DNA from: Tilletia caries
Lineage: Eukaryota; Basidiomycota; Exobasidiomycetes; Tilletiales; Tilletiaceae
DNA: 64,000 nucleotides
Assembly (NCBI GenBank): GCA_032718865.1
Contig: JALUTQ010000033.1
Location: 372,001 to 436,000, forward strand
Direction of reading: 5' to 3'
The translations under genes and the position numbers were made by a program. Position 1 is the stretch's first letter. Each line of letters starts with the position of its first letter. Shown here piece after piece: positions 32,132 to 42,976 of this stretch. A model generated the notes under the pieces. The model ran no database searches. It was given only the letters and a program-made list of their open reading frames with translations, and had not been told where the DNA came from.

Positions 32132-34070
32132 ATGGGCTTTATCGATCGCCTCGCCGTCAAGGATGCGCCGAAGGGTTCCCGCTCCCAGGTCATGCTCCGC
32201 AACTTGGACCTCGTCCCCGTTCGCCCCGAAATGCGAAGCTGGGGCTGGGCCAATTACGTCTTCTTCTGGGTCTCCGACGGATTGAACATCAACACCTGGA
32301 TGATCGCTTCCACCAGTCTTACCGCCGGTCTAGCATGGTGGCAAGCGTGGCTCGCCGTCTGGATCGGATATGGAATCGTCAGCGCCTTTGTCGTCCTCAC
32401 TGCTCGTATTGGATCTCACTACCACATCGGATTCCCCGTCGTTGCCCGTGCCTCGTTCGGTATTTGGGGCAGCTTGTGGCCAGTCCTCAATCGCGCTGTC
32501 ATGGCCTGCGTGTGGTGAGTTACTCCTCTGCAATCGGCCTCGTCTTTGCCCAGCAAACTCACTCATCTTCCCTCCACTCTAATCCTCAGGACCGCGGTAC
32601 AATCGTGGATCGGTGGCTCATGCGTGACGCTCGTCATCCGATCTATCATCCCCGGCTACGCTAGCCTCAAGGATTACACCCTGATCGCGAAGGGCGCCGA
32701 AGTCATCCTCACACGGCAATCCATCGTCTCCTTCCTCATCTTCTGGCTCATCCAAATCCCCTTCGTATACGCCCCCTTGTCCCAGATCCGCCACCTCTTC
32801 ACCGTCAAGTCGGTCATTGTGCCCATTGCCGCCATTGCCTTCTTCGCCTGGTCGATCAAGGATGCGAACGGACTGGGTCCCATCATCAAGCAGCCCGCCA
32901 CTCTCAAGGGTAGCGCTCTCGGCTGGACCTTCGTTCAGGCCTGCATGAGCTGCGTCTCCAACATGGCCACGCTCACCGTGAACATCCCGGACTTTGCCCG
33001 AGTGGCCAAGAAGCCCAAGGACGTCGTCTGGTCGCAATTGATCGCCATTCCCTGCACGTTCGCCGTCACATGCTTCATCGGTATCATCGTCTCTTCCTCC
33101 TCGGTTCCGATCTTCGGCAAGACAGTCTGGGATCCCTTGGAGCTCCTCGCCATGCGCCTGGACCGTGACCCGTACGACTCGGGAACGCGCGCCGGTGTGT
33201 TCTTCATCGCCATTGCCTTTACCCTCGCTCAGCTCGGTGTCAACATTGCTGCCAATACCCTCTCCGCCGGTTCCGACTTGACGGCCCTTATGCCCAAGTT
33301 TATCAACATCCGTCGGGGTGGCATGATCTGCATTCTGGTCACTCCCCTCATCATGCCATGGCACCTGATGAGCTCCTCGAGCACCTTCACCACGTACCTT
33401 GGAGCCTACTCCATCTTCTTGAGCAGCATTCTGGGAACCATGGTGGCCGACTACGTGAGTCCATTGCGACGTCCCATTAGCATCCACCTCGTAGCTTTGC
33501 AGCTAACTGATCCTTCCGTGTCTTACTTCACAGTACATCGTTCGCCGTGGCTACTTGCACATCCCCTCTCTATTCTCGGGAGAGAAGAGCAAGAGCAAAG
33601 CCGAACTCGGACTAACTCTCGACAACGCCGCCGCCCTGTACGACTCGCCCGCCTCGGCCTACCACTACACGGCTGGCTGCAACTTCCGAGCATACGCCGC
33701 CTACATCGGCGGCATTGCCACTTCCGTCACAGGCTTCGCAGGCGTTACCGGGGTCAAGGTGTCCGACGCCGCCCAGAAGGTCTACATCATCGCCTTCTTC
33801 ACAGGCTTCTTCGCGGCCGCTGGCATCTACTCGGTCTTGTCCTGGGTGTTCCCCGGCCAAGGAGTCGTTCACCCTCGATCCAGGGTTTGGCTCGAGCCTG
33901 CCTCGGGATGGGAGGCTCCGGACTGGGACAGGCCCACTGCCGACCTCGACGATGGTCGGGGAGCTGTCACTCAATCCAGAGACCTTGAGGACGGCAGCGA
34001 CAAGGACTCGGAACTTGGCAAGGAGAAGGACGCCCTTTCCACCCAAGAGATCCACACGGTACCTTACTAG
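32132..34070 (+). CDS. NCS1-family permease (nucleobase/allantoin/thiamine type; 594 aa, three exons)
   Basis: Plasma-membrane proton or cation symporter for uracil, uridine, allantoin, thiamine or related compounds. Exons are 32132-32514, 32590-33454 and 33534-34070, with phases closing. The N-terminal NCS1 signature is clear: NLDLVPVRPEMRSWGWANY, then WVSDGLNINTWMIASTSL, and SYG-like GIWGSLWPVLNRAVMACVW. About twelve hydrophobic spans follow, including NMATLTVNIPDFARV (the conserved NxxDFxR motif) and the C-terminal YIIAFFTGFFAAAGIYSVLS. The C-terminal tail is acidic and Lys-rich, a usual site for ubiquitin-controlled endocytosis. The exact substrate is not decided by these motifs. Confidence 0.92.
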
Positions 34071-34610
34071 CGTCAGATACGCTATAAGAACGTCTTCCGC
34101 CTTCAAAATTTACGATCCTAGGACCCGCCGGTTTTACCCAATTGTCACGCGCTTTCTCACGACTTCCTGCTCTTGTACTTATGGGCTTTAGATATATGTA
34201 GCAGCTACCTTACGAAAGATCTTTCCTTTTCTATCCCCTACTGCGGCGGCGGCTGCTGCTGCCTATACGCGAGCATCACTTCATTCAATCGGCGCAAACG
34301 CAAACTGAGGAGGCAGGTCAGCACGTTGGTCTCGATCTCCAGTCCAGGTGAGCGAGTCGCGACGACTGCCAGCTGCTGCTGTCTCGGACAGGATTATTGC
34401 GAGAAGTGTCGAAGACGAACGATCAACGATCAAACGAGATTGTGAAGTTATGGGCGAGAGCACCCTCTAAGTGTATGATTTCAGTCTCTTTTGATGGGAT
34501 CACAGGCTGCTCAAAGAGCGTGGGTTCAAATAAAGATGAACGAGAAGGCAAAGAGCGTGGGCGCGAATCAAGATGAACGAGAAGGAGGCAAGGCAGAAAA
34601 CTAGTCTGCT
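34071..34610. other. Convergent intergenic region
   Basis: Lies between the 3' ends of the permease and peroxidase genes. A GCTGCTGCT-type stretch sits near 34245-34260. Nothing coding was seen. Confidence 0.55.
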
Positions 34611-36374
34611 TCAGCCCCAGATGTTCTGGGCGATGGCGCGGCGGGAGCCACCGAGGAGACCACCAAGGCCTGTGAGGAGGTCACCGACGACGCCGAGGAG
34701 GCCGGTGGTGGCGTCCTTGCCGACAGCGGAGCCCTTGAACTTCTTGTAGGCGGGGATGACACCGTCAGCCTTGATGGCGGTGAAGCAGGGGTCGTACTTG
34801 GAGGCCAGGGCCTTGTGGGGTCGGCCGATGAGGTCGTCGACAATGCTGAGAGCGTAGGTGAGGTCCTTGTAGATGAACTTCAATTGGGTGGGAATGACCT
34901 GCGAGCAAGGTGTGAGATATGAGCGTCAATGTCTCGTACTCGTGCCATGTCTAGCAACCGAAGATATCGCTATAAACTCACCTGCTGAACGGAAGCCTGG
35001 TACAGGTAGCACGCAGTGGCGTCCTTGTTCTCAAGAAGGTTGGCCAGGTTGAGTGCGCCACCGGTAATGTCGGAGACTTGGACACCAGCGAAGGAGTTGA
35101 CGTTGCCGGTGTTGCCACCAACAGAGAGGAGACGGGGGTCCTCGAGACCGGAGCGGACGAGGTTGGTGACAACGTCGGCGAGACCGAAGGGAGCGTCGAT
35201 GGGGCGGCGGAGCCAGTTCTTGGGGAAGCGCTCGTGGCCGGGAGTGTACTTGAGCGTGCCGTTAGCACTAGAGGTTGAGAAAAGGAAGCAGAAGAATGTC
35301 TCAGCAAGCTTGAAACCTTGGCATCTGTCGAGCGAGTAGAACGAGAAACTCACAGGCGCTGGTACGAGAAGAAGGGGAACAGGTTGGCGTCGTCGAGGTA
35401 CTGGCGGTTGTGGCCGGTTCCATCGTCGGTGTTGTTGCTCATGAAGTTGACGATGAAGTCGTGGGCCGCGGTAGTGACGACGAGACCACCGAAGGCGGAG
35501 AAGAAGAAGTAACTGCAGAGAGACGAAGACAATGATGGAGAGTCAGAAGATACACAGCGGATAGTATAGAACCGGAAGACGAAGAGACTGACGGGTTGGT
35601 CGAGATGGAGTGGTTGAAGCGGAGAGTGCGGTGTTTGGCGAGGACCTCGCGAGTGTAGGCATCTTCACCGGCCTTGTGGGGACCGGCAATGTCAACGAGC
35701 TGCTTGAAGAAAGCGGGCTGCGAAGTGTAGTCGTCGCCGTTGTTGGCGTAGTAGTCGACGCGAGAGACGGAAGCATCGCCCTCGTAGACGTTGTGGGAGT
35801 TGATACCCTCTGGCTCACCGGCGAGCAAGTTGGTTACCGAGCCGAGGAGCTCCTTCGACTGGAAGGGGCCACCGATCGACCAGGTGCCATCGAGGATGTT
35901 GCCCGTGAAGACAACGGCGTACGCGGACAGGACACCACCGAGCTCAGGTGAGATACCGTAAACTTGGGAGACGACCTCGATGGCCTGGGTGAGACCGACG
36001 GTGCCGTCACGGTTGAAGTAGCCGTGGTTGGAGAGGACGTTGAGACCGGGGCAAGGACCGCGGATGTCGCCGGGACCAGGGGCCTTCCACTCGTGGTCAC
36101 CCTCAACACTGACGTACTGGGCCTCGGCGTCGAAGAGCTTGCCGTTGGGGTCGATGAGTCCGTCCTTGTCACGGGCAGAGAGGTTGGCGACGGCCTTCTC
36201 GAACTCGGCGCGGACCTTGGGCGAGAGGAGGTCGGTGATCTCACGAGTCACACCGGCCTCGAGCTGGATGGGCTGGCGAGCGGCGACCCACTTCTCGAAG
36301 GAGCCGAATGCTTGAGCGCTGCCAATGACAGAGAAACCGGCCGTGAGGGCGGCGAGGGTGGCGGTGAACCTCAT
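34611..36374 (-). CDS. Secreted heme-thiolate (chloroperoxidase/UPO-like) peroxidase (504 aa, four exons)
   Basis: Exons on the minus strand are 36374-35593, 35512-35354, 35267-34982 and 34898-34611; all phases close. A signal peptide is predicted at residues 1-22. The heme-thiolate signature PCPGLN (residues 107-112; Cys108 is the axial ligand) is followed by NHGYFNRDG, as in chloroperoxidase and unspecific peroxygenases. The rest carries the usual aromatic, Asn/Asp-rich core (HNVYEGDASVSRVDYY; RVDYY; FPFFSYQR). At 504 aa it is longer than typical short UPOs, and its C-terminal domain (KDLTYALSIVDDLIGRPHKA onward) ends in a Gly/Leu-rich stretch. Substrate unknown; extracellular oxidation is inferred. 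A TATAAAG box lies at 36502-36496. Confidence 0.9.
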
Positions 36375-37722
36375 GCTGGGATGGGCGAAGAAGGTAGGGA
36401 GTGAGAGGGTAGGAAAAGGAGAGAATGTGAGTGTGGAAGGGAATTGCTGTGGGAGCGTGAAGATTAGTAGCAAAGTTAGTCAAGGAGGGTCCCGTCTTTA
36501 TACCTTTTCCTGACCCCTTCCTGCGTTCTTCCGGATTCCTGGGTGTATGCTAGAGCGTAGAGCCCGTACTGCTGAAACGCTGAACACGGAGCAGGAAGGA
36601 GCTGAGGACAGTGGACACCGTTGGACGACTGGCCAATTACCTTGCTGCCACTCTCCTGCTCGTAATTCGCCTCGTATGAACTGAATGGCTATTGGGTAGA
36701 TCGAAGAAGGGTCACCTCCTCGCTAGGTACAGCGTTAGAGTACGAAGCGCGAAGTCGTCTTAAGAAAAACCAGTTTGCCGATGCTGCAAGGGTCGGCCCT
36801 GGTCACGCGGTCACGAAATAAAGATGTGCTGGATCGACGATCGACCATACATGTCCTGGAAGGTTATTGGAGCAATGTGCTATGCCTTGTCACTGAAGCC
36901 TGAAGGAAGAAAGAAGAATGCTTAGCAATACGTCGCTGCCAATTGTCCAAGGTGGCAACATCCGCACTTACATGATGCACGATACATATGTACCTCGCAC
37001 TTGCAGCGATGTACATACAGCTCGGCGGCGAGGTGAACCAGACGCCCGTCACCTGGATGGCAAACCAAGACCAAAGCCTATGCAGGGGGCGCCACGGTCG
37101 GTGACCAGGAACACTAGCATTGCATGCTCGAGGTGGGTTCGTGATGACAGGGCCGTTATAGGCGAAGAAGACGAGGTTGAGGCGTTCTGGCGACACCAAA
37201 CAAAGCAACCGAATCACTGTGAAGGATGTGAGTCCTGCCGCCCCTTGAGGCCTGAGCGAGCGTGGCCTGAGGGCTGAGATGCCTGGGGCTAGAGGCCTGC
37301 CGCCTGAGGCCTGAGGAAGGGGGTGCTCGGAGCGCAAAGAAAAGTCAGACGTCAGGGCGGTCTGTGGTACAGTGGTGTCCAGGAAGAATCATCATTGCTG
37401 CGAATGAGGAAGTTCCCAGTGTGAGTAATGGGCACGCGAGGGGTGGGAGATGCATGTACGACTCACGAGTTGATCGGTGGATGGGCCATTGTTTGCACAT
37501 CATGGCTCCATGCTGCGAACTTGTACCTTCGCCTCACTGGATCTCGTCAGAATTGTGTTGCTCTTCGAGGGCCGTTCCAAGCTGAGGACGGTACAAGAAC
37601 GGGGGGGAAGCCCAAGTCCTCTCGAGGGCGGAGCGCTCGTGCCAGCTAAATTCGTACATCCACCTTGCCAACTGCGCCTTAACCCTTCTCCAAACGAACC
37701 TTCCTGAGAGTGGTCAATAGTC
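36375..37722. other. Divergent intergenic region with GCCTGAGG repeats
   Basis: Contains the peroxidase promoter (TATAAAG about 122 nt before its ATG) and the ligase promoter. A cluster of GCCTGAGG-like words lies at about 37240-37318. No gene was seen; open frames here have no domain or splice support. Confidence 0.5.
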
Positions 37723-39883
37723 ATGGATCCCGACACCGCATACGTCGACGGTATCGCACCGGCCAAGCTTATGGAGGTGGACCAGGTGGAAGAAGGTGAG
37801 CTTTGGCAAAGTCCCTGGCTCGAGCGCAGTCGGATTCGTTCACCTTACTCATGCTCGAATTACATTGGGCTCCCGTTCATTGGCTCTTCGTCCACGATGC
37901 AGTACTTGGAAGCGGAAAGAATCCGTATAAGCTCAAGAGGTCAGCTCACATCCTTCCACCTATTCTGGCACCGCAGGCAGGATGTGATCAGACTGAGCAC
38001 TTCCATTTTCCCCTTTGTCTTCCTATTGCACAGGCACTCGGATCACTACTCGTGCACCTGTCCGGCCTGGCGTTTCCAGTCCAGCGTCTCGATCACGGCC
38101 AGGACGTGCAAACATCTCAAGGTCAGTCTTGGACTCTCAGAGCGCGGGCCGCCAGGAGGGTGTCGTGTGGATAATACTCACTACTCCCATACGGGTCCTA
38201 TCCTTCACAATCGCAGGCTCTACTTGGAGAAAAGTACGAAAATGAACGAGTCGTAGCAGCAGGAGGGGTGAGTAGGAGATGCATCTCATTGTACGTACTT
38301 TTCCGTGCTTGAAGAAAGTGCTGAAGACTGGCATCTGCTCAGGCGGCTCCGAGTCCATCATCCTCGCCGAAGAAACGCGCAGCCAGCGCGTCCTCCTCGG
38401 CCAGTCCCACCAAGAAAGCGAAGAATTCAGTTGAGTGATTGATCTTGAGCTTGCCAGATATCTGCATTCCCCAGCCCGATACCCATGCTCAACGCTATCA
38501 AAAATTTGGTAAATACAGGTCAGCTTGATGCTCGCCGAAACGTTTGCGATCGATGGTAACGTCGACCCGACCGGCTGGTGGCTGAGCGAGAAGGTAAGCC
38601 GATATCTACCCATAGCCATGTCCCTTTCAAAACAGCGCTTCTCAAAACAATCTTCGCTGCAGCTTGATGGAGTTCGCGCGTACTGGGACGGAAGCTCAAT
38701 CTGGTCCCGAGCCTCTGTCCTGTACGACGCGCCGCAAGACTTCAAGGATAAACTTCCGACCGACATGTCTCTCGATGGAGAGCTCTGGATGGAGCGAGAT
38801 GCGTTCGACGGGACGTCGAGTATCATCCGGTCTGGAACATCAGGCTGGAAGAAGTGGGATCGGATCATATATATGGTGAGGGTCTCCTTACTTCTCTACA
38901 GCATTCTTTGGACCGTCCGTTCGAAACCAGCTCACCTCAAACGCTTCCTGGTAAAGGTCTTTGACGTCGTGGGCGACAGCAACCCATTCGAGCAACGCCT
39001 GGAAGCACTCAAGCAGCGATTCGGCGAACCCCTGACGCCGACCGAAGTCCTGGCCCAAAAGGGGGTTCCTGGAGGCAGGATCGTCGTCCTCAAGCACGAG
39101 AAGTGTACCTCCCGCGACCACCTGCTCGAAGAGCTCACCAAAGTCGAAGCCGTGGGCGGCGAAGGTCTGATGCTCCGCAAGGCGGGCAGCCAGTACGACC
39201 ACCGACGGTCGCGCTCGCTCCTCAAGGTGAAGACGTTCTACGATGCCGAGGCGATCGTCATTAGTATTGAACAAGGCGAGGGCAAGAACTCGGGTCGTAT
39301 GGGTGCCCTAGGATGTCAGATGGAAAACGGAGCGCGGTTCAAGGTGAGAAGCTAGGCCGGAGAAAGGGTGTATGCCGATCGAGACACTCTTTGTGGCCGT
39401 CCTTTGCTGACTGATACGGAATTCATTCCTGGCAGGTCGGAACGGGTTTCACGGACTCGCACCGCAACAACCCGCCTTCGGTCGGGTCTATCATCACCTA
39501 TAAGTTCCAGGAACTCTCCCAGGATGGAATACCCAGGTGTGTTTAATGATCGTGATACCAACCTCTTTCCAGCTCTTCAGTCACCGACATTGATACTCCG
39601 TGATCAGGTTCCCGGTCTTCAAGGGAATCGGTGAGCAGTCCACATGTTCTCTCACGCATAAAAAGCAACCATGCTGACCTAGGCCTGACTTCTTCAACCT
39701 TGCCTTTGTTCAACAGCCGCCGACAAGACCAAGCCGAAAGACGCCGTCGTCCGCTCGACGCAGCTGCGCGCTGACAAGGCAGCCGCCGCCGCTGCTTTGA
39801 CTGCCGCTACAGAAGCGTCCGCGGAGGCGAGCTCTTCCGGCACCCAGAAGAAGGCGCCGGCGAAGGGGCAGAAGAAGAAGTGA
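37723..39883 (+). CDS. SWIM zinc finger fused to short ATP-dependent DNA ligase (433 aa, eleven exons)
   Basis: Exons: 37723-37795, 37903-37939, 38034-38121, 38217-38267, 38343-38429, 38519-38593, 38663-38875, 38957-39343, 39436-39536, 39608-39630 and 39717-39883; phases close to give 1302 nt. Residues about 25-66 form a SWIM finger (CTCPAWRF...TCKHLK; C44, C46, C62, H64), normally a DNA- or protein-binding zinc module. After a basic Ser/Lys linker comes a nucleotidyltransferase core. Motif I is KLDGVRAYWDG (adenylated Lys137, split by intron 6), motif III is LDGEL (about 174-178), then GGEGLMLR (IV) and LLKVKTFYDAEA (V). An OB fold (VGTGFTDSHR...SIITYKFQEL) and an Ala/Lys-rich tail end the protein. 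The core resembles small bacterial or viral ligases rather than eukaryotic Lig1/Lig4. A repair or organellar role is inferred only. Confidence 0.9.
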
Positions 39884-40095
39884 TGCTGTTGGCCCGAGCC
39901 TGCCAGCCAGAACAGGTCTGGCGCGATTTCCTACGCCCCACGAAGAACGTAACGAAAAGCACTGACGAAAGAGGGAATGGGGGAGGAGTGACACGGGAAA
40001 GGAGAAGGGGTATGCAAAGGGCAAAGTGGGGGAGGTTTTGTTTCCATTTCGAGGTTCGAGATCGCAAGAAAACACAAAATGTCATCGTTCTTCGT

Positions 40096-40565
40096 TCATT
40101 TCATGAGCATGTCGAACGCCTTCGTTGTAGCCGCGACGCTTGCGCCTTTCGCTTGTCTCTCGCTCTGGAAGAGTCGCAAAAAGGGAAGGGAAGGGAAAGC
40201 AAAGGGGGAGAAAGACCAGCGACGTGAGCAGATCCAATCTCAGCAAAGTGGACCTGAAGCCAGAAAGATGGTAAAAGACTGACCTTCCTGACAGGCGCCG
40301 TCGTTGCCGAGCCCTTCGAAGAGGACGACACCAAGTCCTTCAACCGACTATCGATCCGATGTCTCGTCTCCTCGTCCCTGCCCTTCGAAGCCCGACGCGA
40401 GGCACCCGCAGCAGCCTTGGCCTTTGTCTTGTTATTCTTGTTGGAGGAGGTAGAATCCTTCGCTTTGGAGGCCGCTTTTGTCGTTGATGACTTGGCCTTG
40501 TTGCCGTTCTTTGCAGAGGGGGTCTCCTTGGGCGCTGAGCGTTTGCTCGTTCCGGTACGTGTCAT
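40096..40565 (-). CDS. Small Lys/Ser/Ala-rich basic protein (116 aa, two exons)
   Basis: Exon 1 is 40565-40284 and exon 2 is 40164-40096 (GTCAGT donor, CTTCCAG acceptor, phase 0). The first 70 residues are low-complexity Lys, Ser, Ala and Thr, resembling a nuclear or nucleolar basic tail. A short conserved-looking helix follows (RDEETRHRIDSRLKDLV), and the end is SVAATTKAFDMLMK. No named family recognised. It is convergent with the ligase gene, 212 bp apart. Confidence 0.6.
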
Positions 40566-41019
40566 TTTATCCTGCTCTGGTTTGGGTGGATCGAGGTCGT
40601 GGGCATGGACGTAAAAGGAAGAAGGATGGGCATTTTCTTGTCATCCGCAAGAGGCTCCATCTTCCTTGCCAATCAAATCATCTCATCCCCTCCTCTCTCC
40701 GTAGCACGGATACGAATCGGAGCGGACACATTGAGAAAGTAAAGGGCTGGATTAGGATGCTTTTTGATGCGTTGTATTTGGTTGTACAAGGTTAAAAAGA
40801 AGGGGGAAAGCCGCCCTCCGCCCATCGGAAGCCTGGAGTCAAGGAGCTGTCGGGAAGAGGTATAATGGGAGCTGCACTTCCGGGCCGTCCTTTGCTTCTC
40901 GTAAGAAGGGGACCGTGATGCTGGGAAAACCGGTGAGGGTGGGGAAAAAACTTGGATGAATAGCAGATTGTGCGTGTTGAGGGTTGGAAGGAAGGGGGTT
41001 GGGCCCGGTGGGGGTACGT
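40566..41019. other. Intergenic region
   Basis: Lies upstream of the basic-protein gene and downstream of the E2 gene. No gene was seen. Confidence 0.5.
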
Positions 41020-42226
41020 TCACGCCGACAGGAGCTCGTTGAGAACGGCGTCATCGCTTATGTTCCGCACGTTTGCACCTCGGTAGTTGAGCCTTTTGAG
41101 GACTTCTACGACCTTGTCCTTCGGGAAGCCCTGGAAAAGGGAGAGGGAAAATTAAAAAAAAAAAAAAAAAATGGAAGAAAAGCAAGGTAAAGAGCCGTTA
41201 GTTGGATCAAGTGTGACAAAGGCTCGAGAAAGAGGGGAAGAACCTCACCATGTGCTCGAATTGCTCGACGTGCTCCTTCTTGAGCCCAGCCAGCAAGATC
41301 GGATCCGGAGCCGCAGCTCCGCCGGACCCTCCTACGCCTCCAGCACTCGAACCGGCCCCTCTCCCCGCACCAGCAGCTGCGCCCGCAGCCGAGGAATCTC
41401 CTCCCGACGCCCCAGCAACCGCTATCCCATTCGCCGCCCCCACACCCGCCCCATTCACCCCTTGCCTAGGCGGCCGAGCACTCTCGCTCCCATTCGCATA
41501 AATCTCCGTCCAATACTTCGCGGTGGCCCTAAACTGGGCCTGATCGCACAAATACACCTTCGCCACCTCGGCATCTTGCGGGTCGTTCGGCTCGGGCGAG
41601 CAGAGTAAGGAGCGCAGGGAGAGGAGGGTCGATTTGAGGGTTAGGACGGGGGACCATTGGTCTTTTAGGATGTCGAGGCAGATTGCGCCGGAGGCGGAGG
41701 AGATGTTTGGGTGGTAGACCTGTGTGGGAGTGTTGCGCGCGCGGGAGGAAAAAAAATTGAGCGAGGGTGATCCAGCTGAGGCGGGGAAGTGAGGGAAAGA
41801 GAACTCACTCTTGTGATGAACTTCATGACGACAGGCTTGAACGGGTAGCCCTCGGGCACCAGAATGTCCTGTGCACAGCAACATCAAGCGGAACAGTCAG
41901 TAACATCTCCTTTTCCTCTTCTCTTCTTCACGGGGGGCGCGCGCACGATGGCAACAAGGCCCACCACCAACCAAGACCCCGCGCGCCCGCGCGCCAGCTC
42001 GTCCCAAACCGCGCAGCGCCACTCCCCCCCCCCCCAGCCCCAAGGCAGAACAAACACTCACCACATCAAAAACCCCACCCTCATAAGGCGAGCTCTCCGG
42101 CCCCGGAAAGGTGCCGACGAGGTGGAACGGGTTCTCGCCGACGGGGGCGATCTCGATGCTCGAGCTCTTGTCCATCTCGATGTCCCGGATCTCCTTGTTG
42201 ATCCTGCGCAGGCGGGGGTCGGACAT
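41020..42226 (-). CDS. UBC1: Ubiquitin-conjugating enzyme E2 with C-terminal UBA domain (UBC1/UBE2K-like; 268 aa, four exons)
   Basis: Transfers ubiquitin from E1 to substrates or E3s; UBC1 types extend Lys48 chains. Exons on the minus strand are 42226-42062, 41868-41809, 41719-41249 and 41130-41020; phases close. The UBC fold spans residues 1 to about 150, with YHPNI and the catalytic GAICLDIL (Cys89), DQWSPVLTL and [12 protein letters not shown] long Gly/Ala/Ser linker (about 70 aa) leads to a UBA domain ([30 protein letters not shown]). The linker is longer than in yeast Ubc1. A poly-A/T run follows the last coding intron near 41155-41171. Confidence 0.95.
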
Positions 42227-42976
42227 TGTTGCTTGCTGGCTGATCTCTCTCTCAGGTGGCTGTTGGGTGAGGGAAGGTTCGCTATCAGGTGGTGGTGGGG
42301 GGGAGTTGTTCCTTATGATTAGCTGGGTGACTGTGATGAGTGTCTGCGGGCTGAGTGAGCGACGGCGAGGTTACAGTTATGGTCAGCACCGAGCATCTCC
42401 GGCTTCGAGCGGAGTGGGTGTCGCCCGGCCCTTCACAAGCTTTCGGCCGTAAGCTGAGATCGGCTGTTCGGCTACTTCCCGTTCTGCTCCCGTTCACCAC
42501 TCACCTCCATCATCAACTTTTTTCTTTTCTTCTTCCGCCTCACCTCGCTGGAGCATCGAGGTCGAGGAGCTCGCAAGCCATCGCTACATAGTCGCTACCC
42601 TGGGACGAACGACGCAAGAGTGGGAAAGAAGAACTTTGGATTCGTGCTGTTGAGAGTACATCAATTGTCGGTAGGTTTGCGAGTGGAACAAGTTATAGAG
42701 AATGAGAAAGAGAAGCCAGAGGAAGCAAGTACTTTTTGGGGTCGAGAGGGGAGTAGTGGTTCGTCAGTCATATAAGAAGACGTGGAGGAGAAGGGAGGAA
42801 GGGAAGAGCTAGGCGAGAGTGAAGGAAAACGAATCCCCAGGGGAGATCCGCTGTTCACTCAGGAACAGAAGCGTGTTGAACGGTGACGATGTTTAAAAGA
42901 TGGGTTGGTGTGGGTGCGGGTGCGGGTGCGGGTGCGAGGTATATCCAGGGAACCGGGGCAAACAGAGCGGACATCT
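42227..42976. other. Intergenic region
   Basis: Holds the E2 promoter and the 3' flank of Met6. A GGTGCG-type repeat occurs near 42912-42936. No gene was seen. Confidence 0.55.

Noticed and set aside
36864..37337. 157-codon minus-strand frame upstream of the ligase gene
   Set aside because: No domain; lies in a promoter region with simple repeats.
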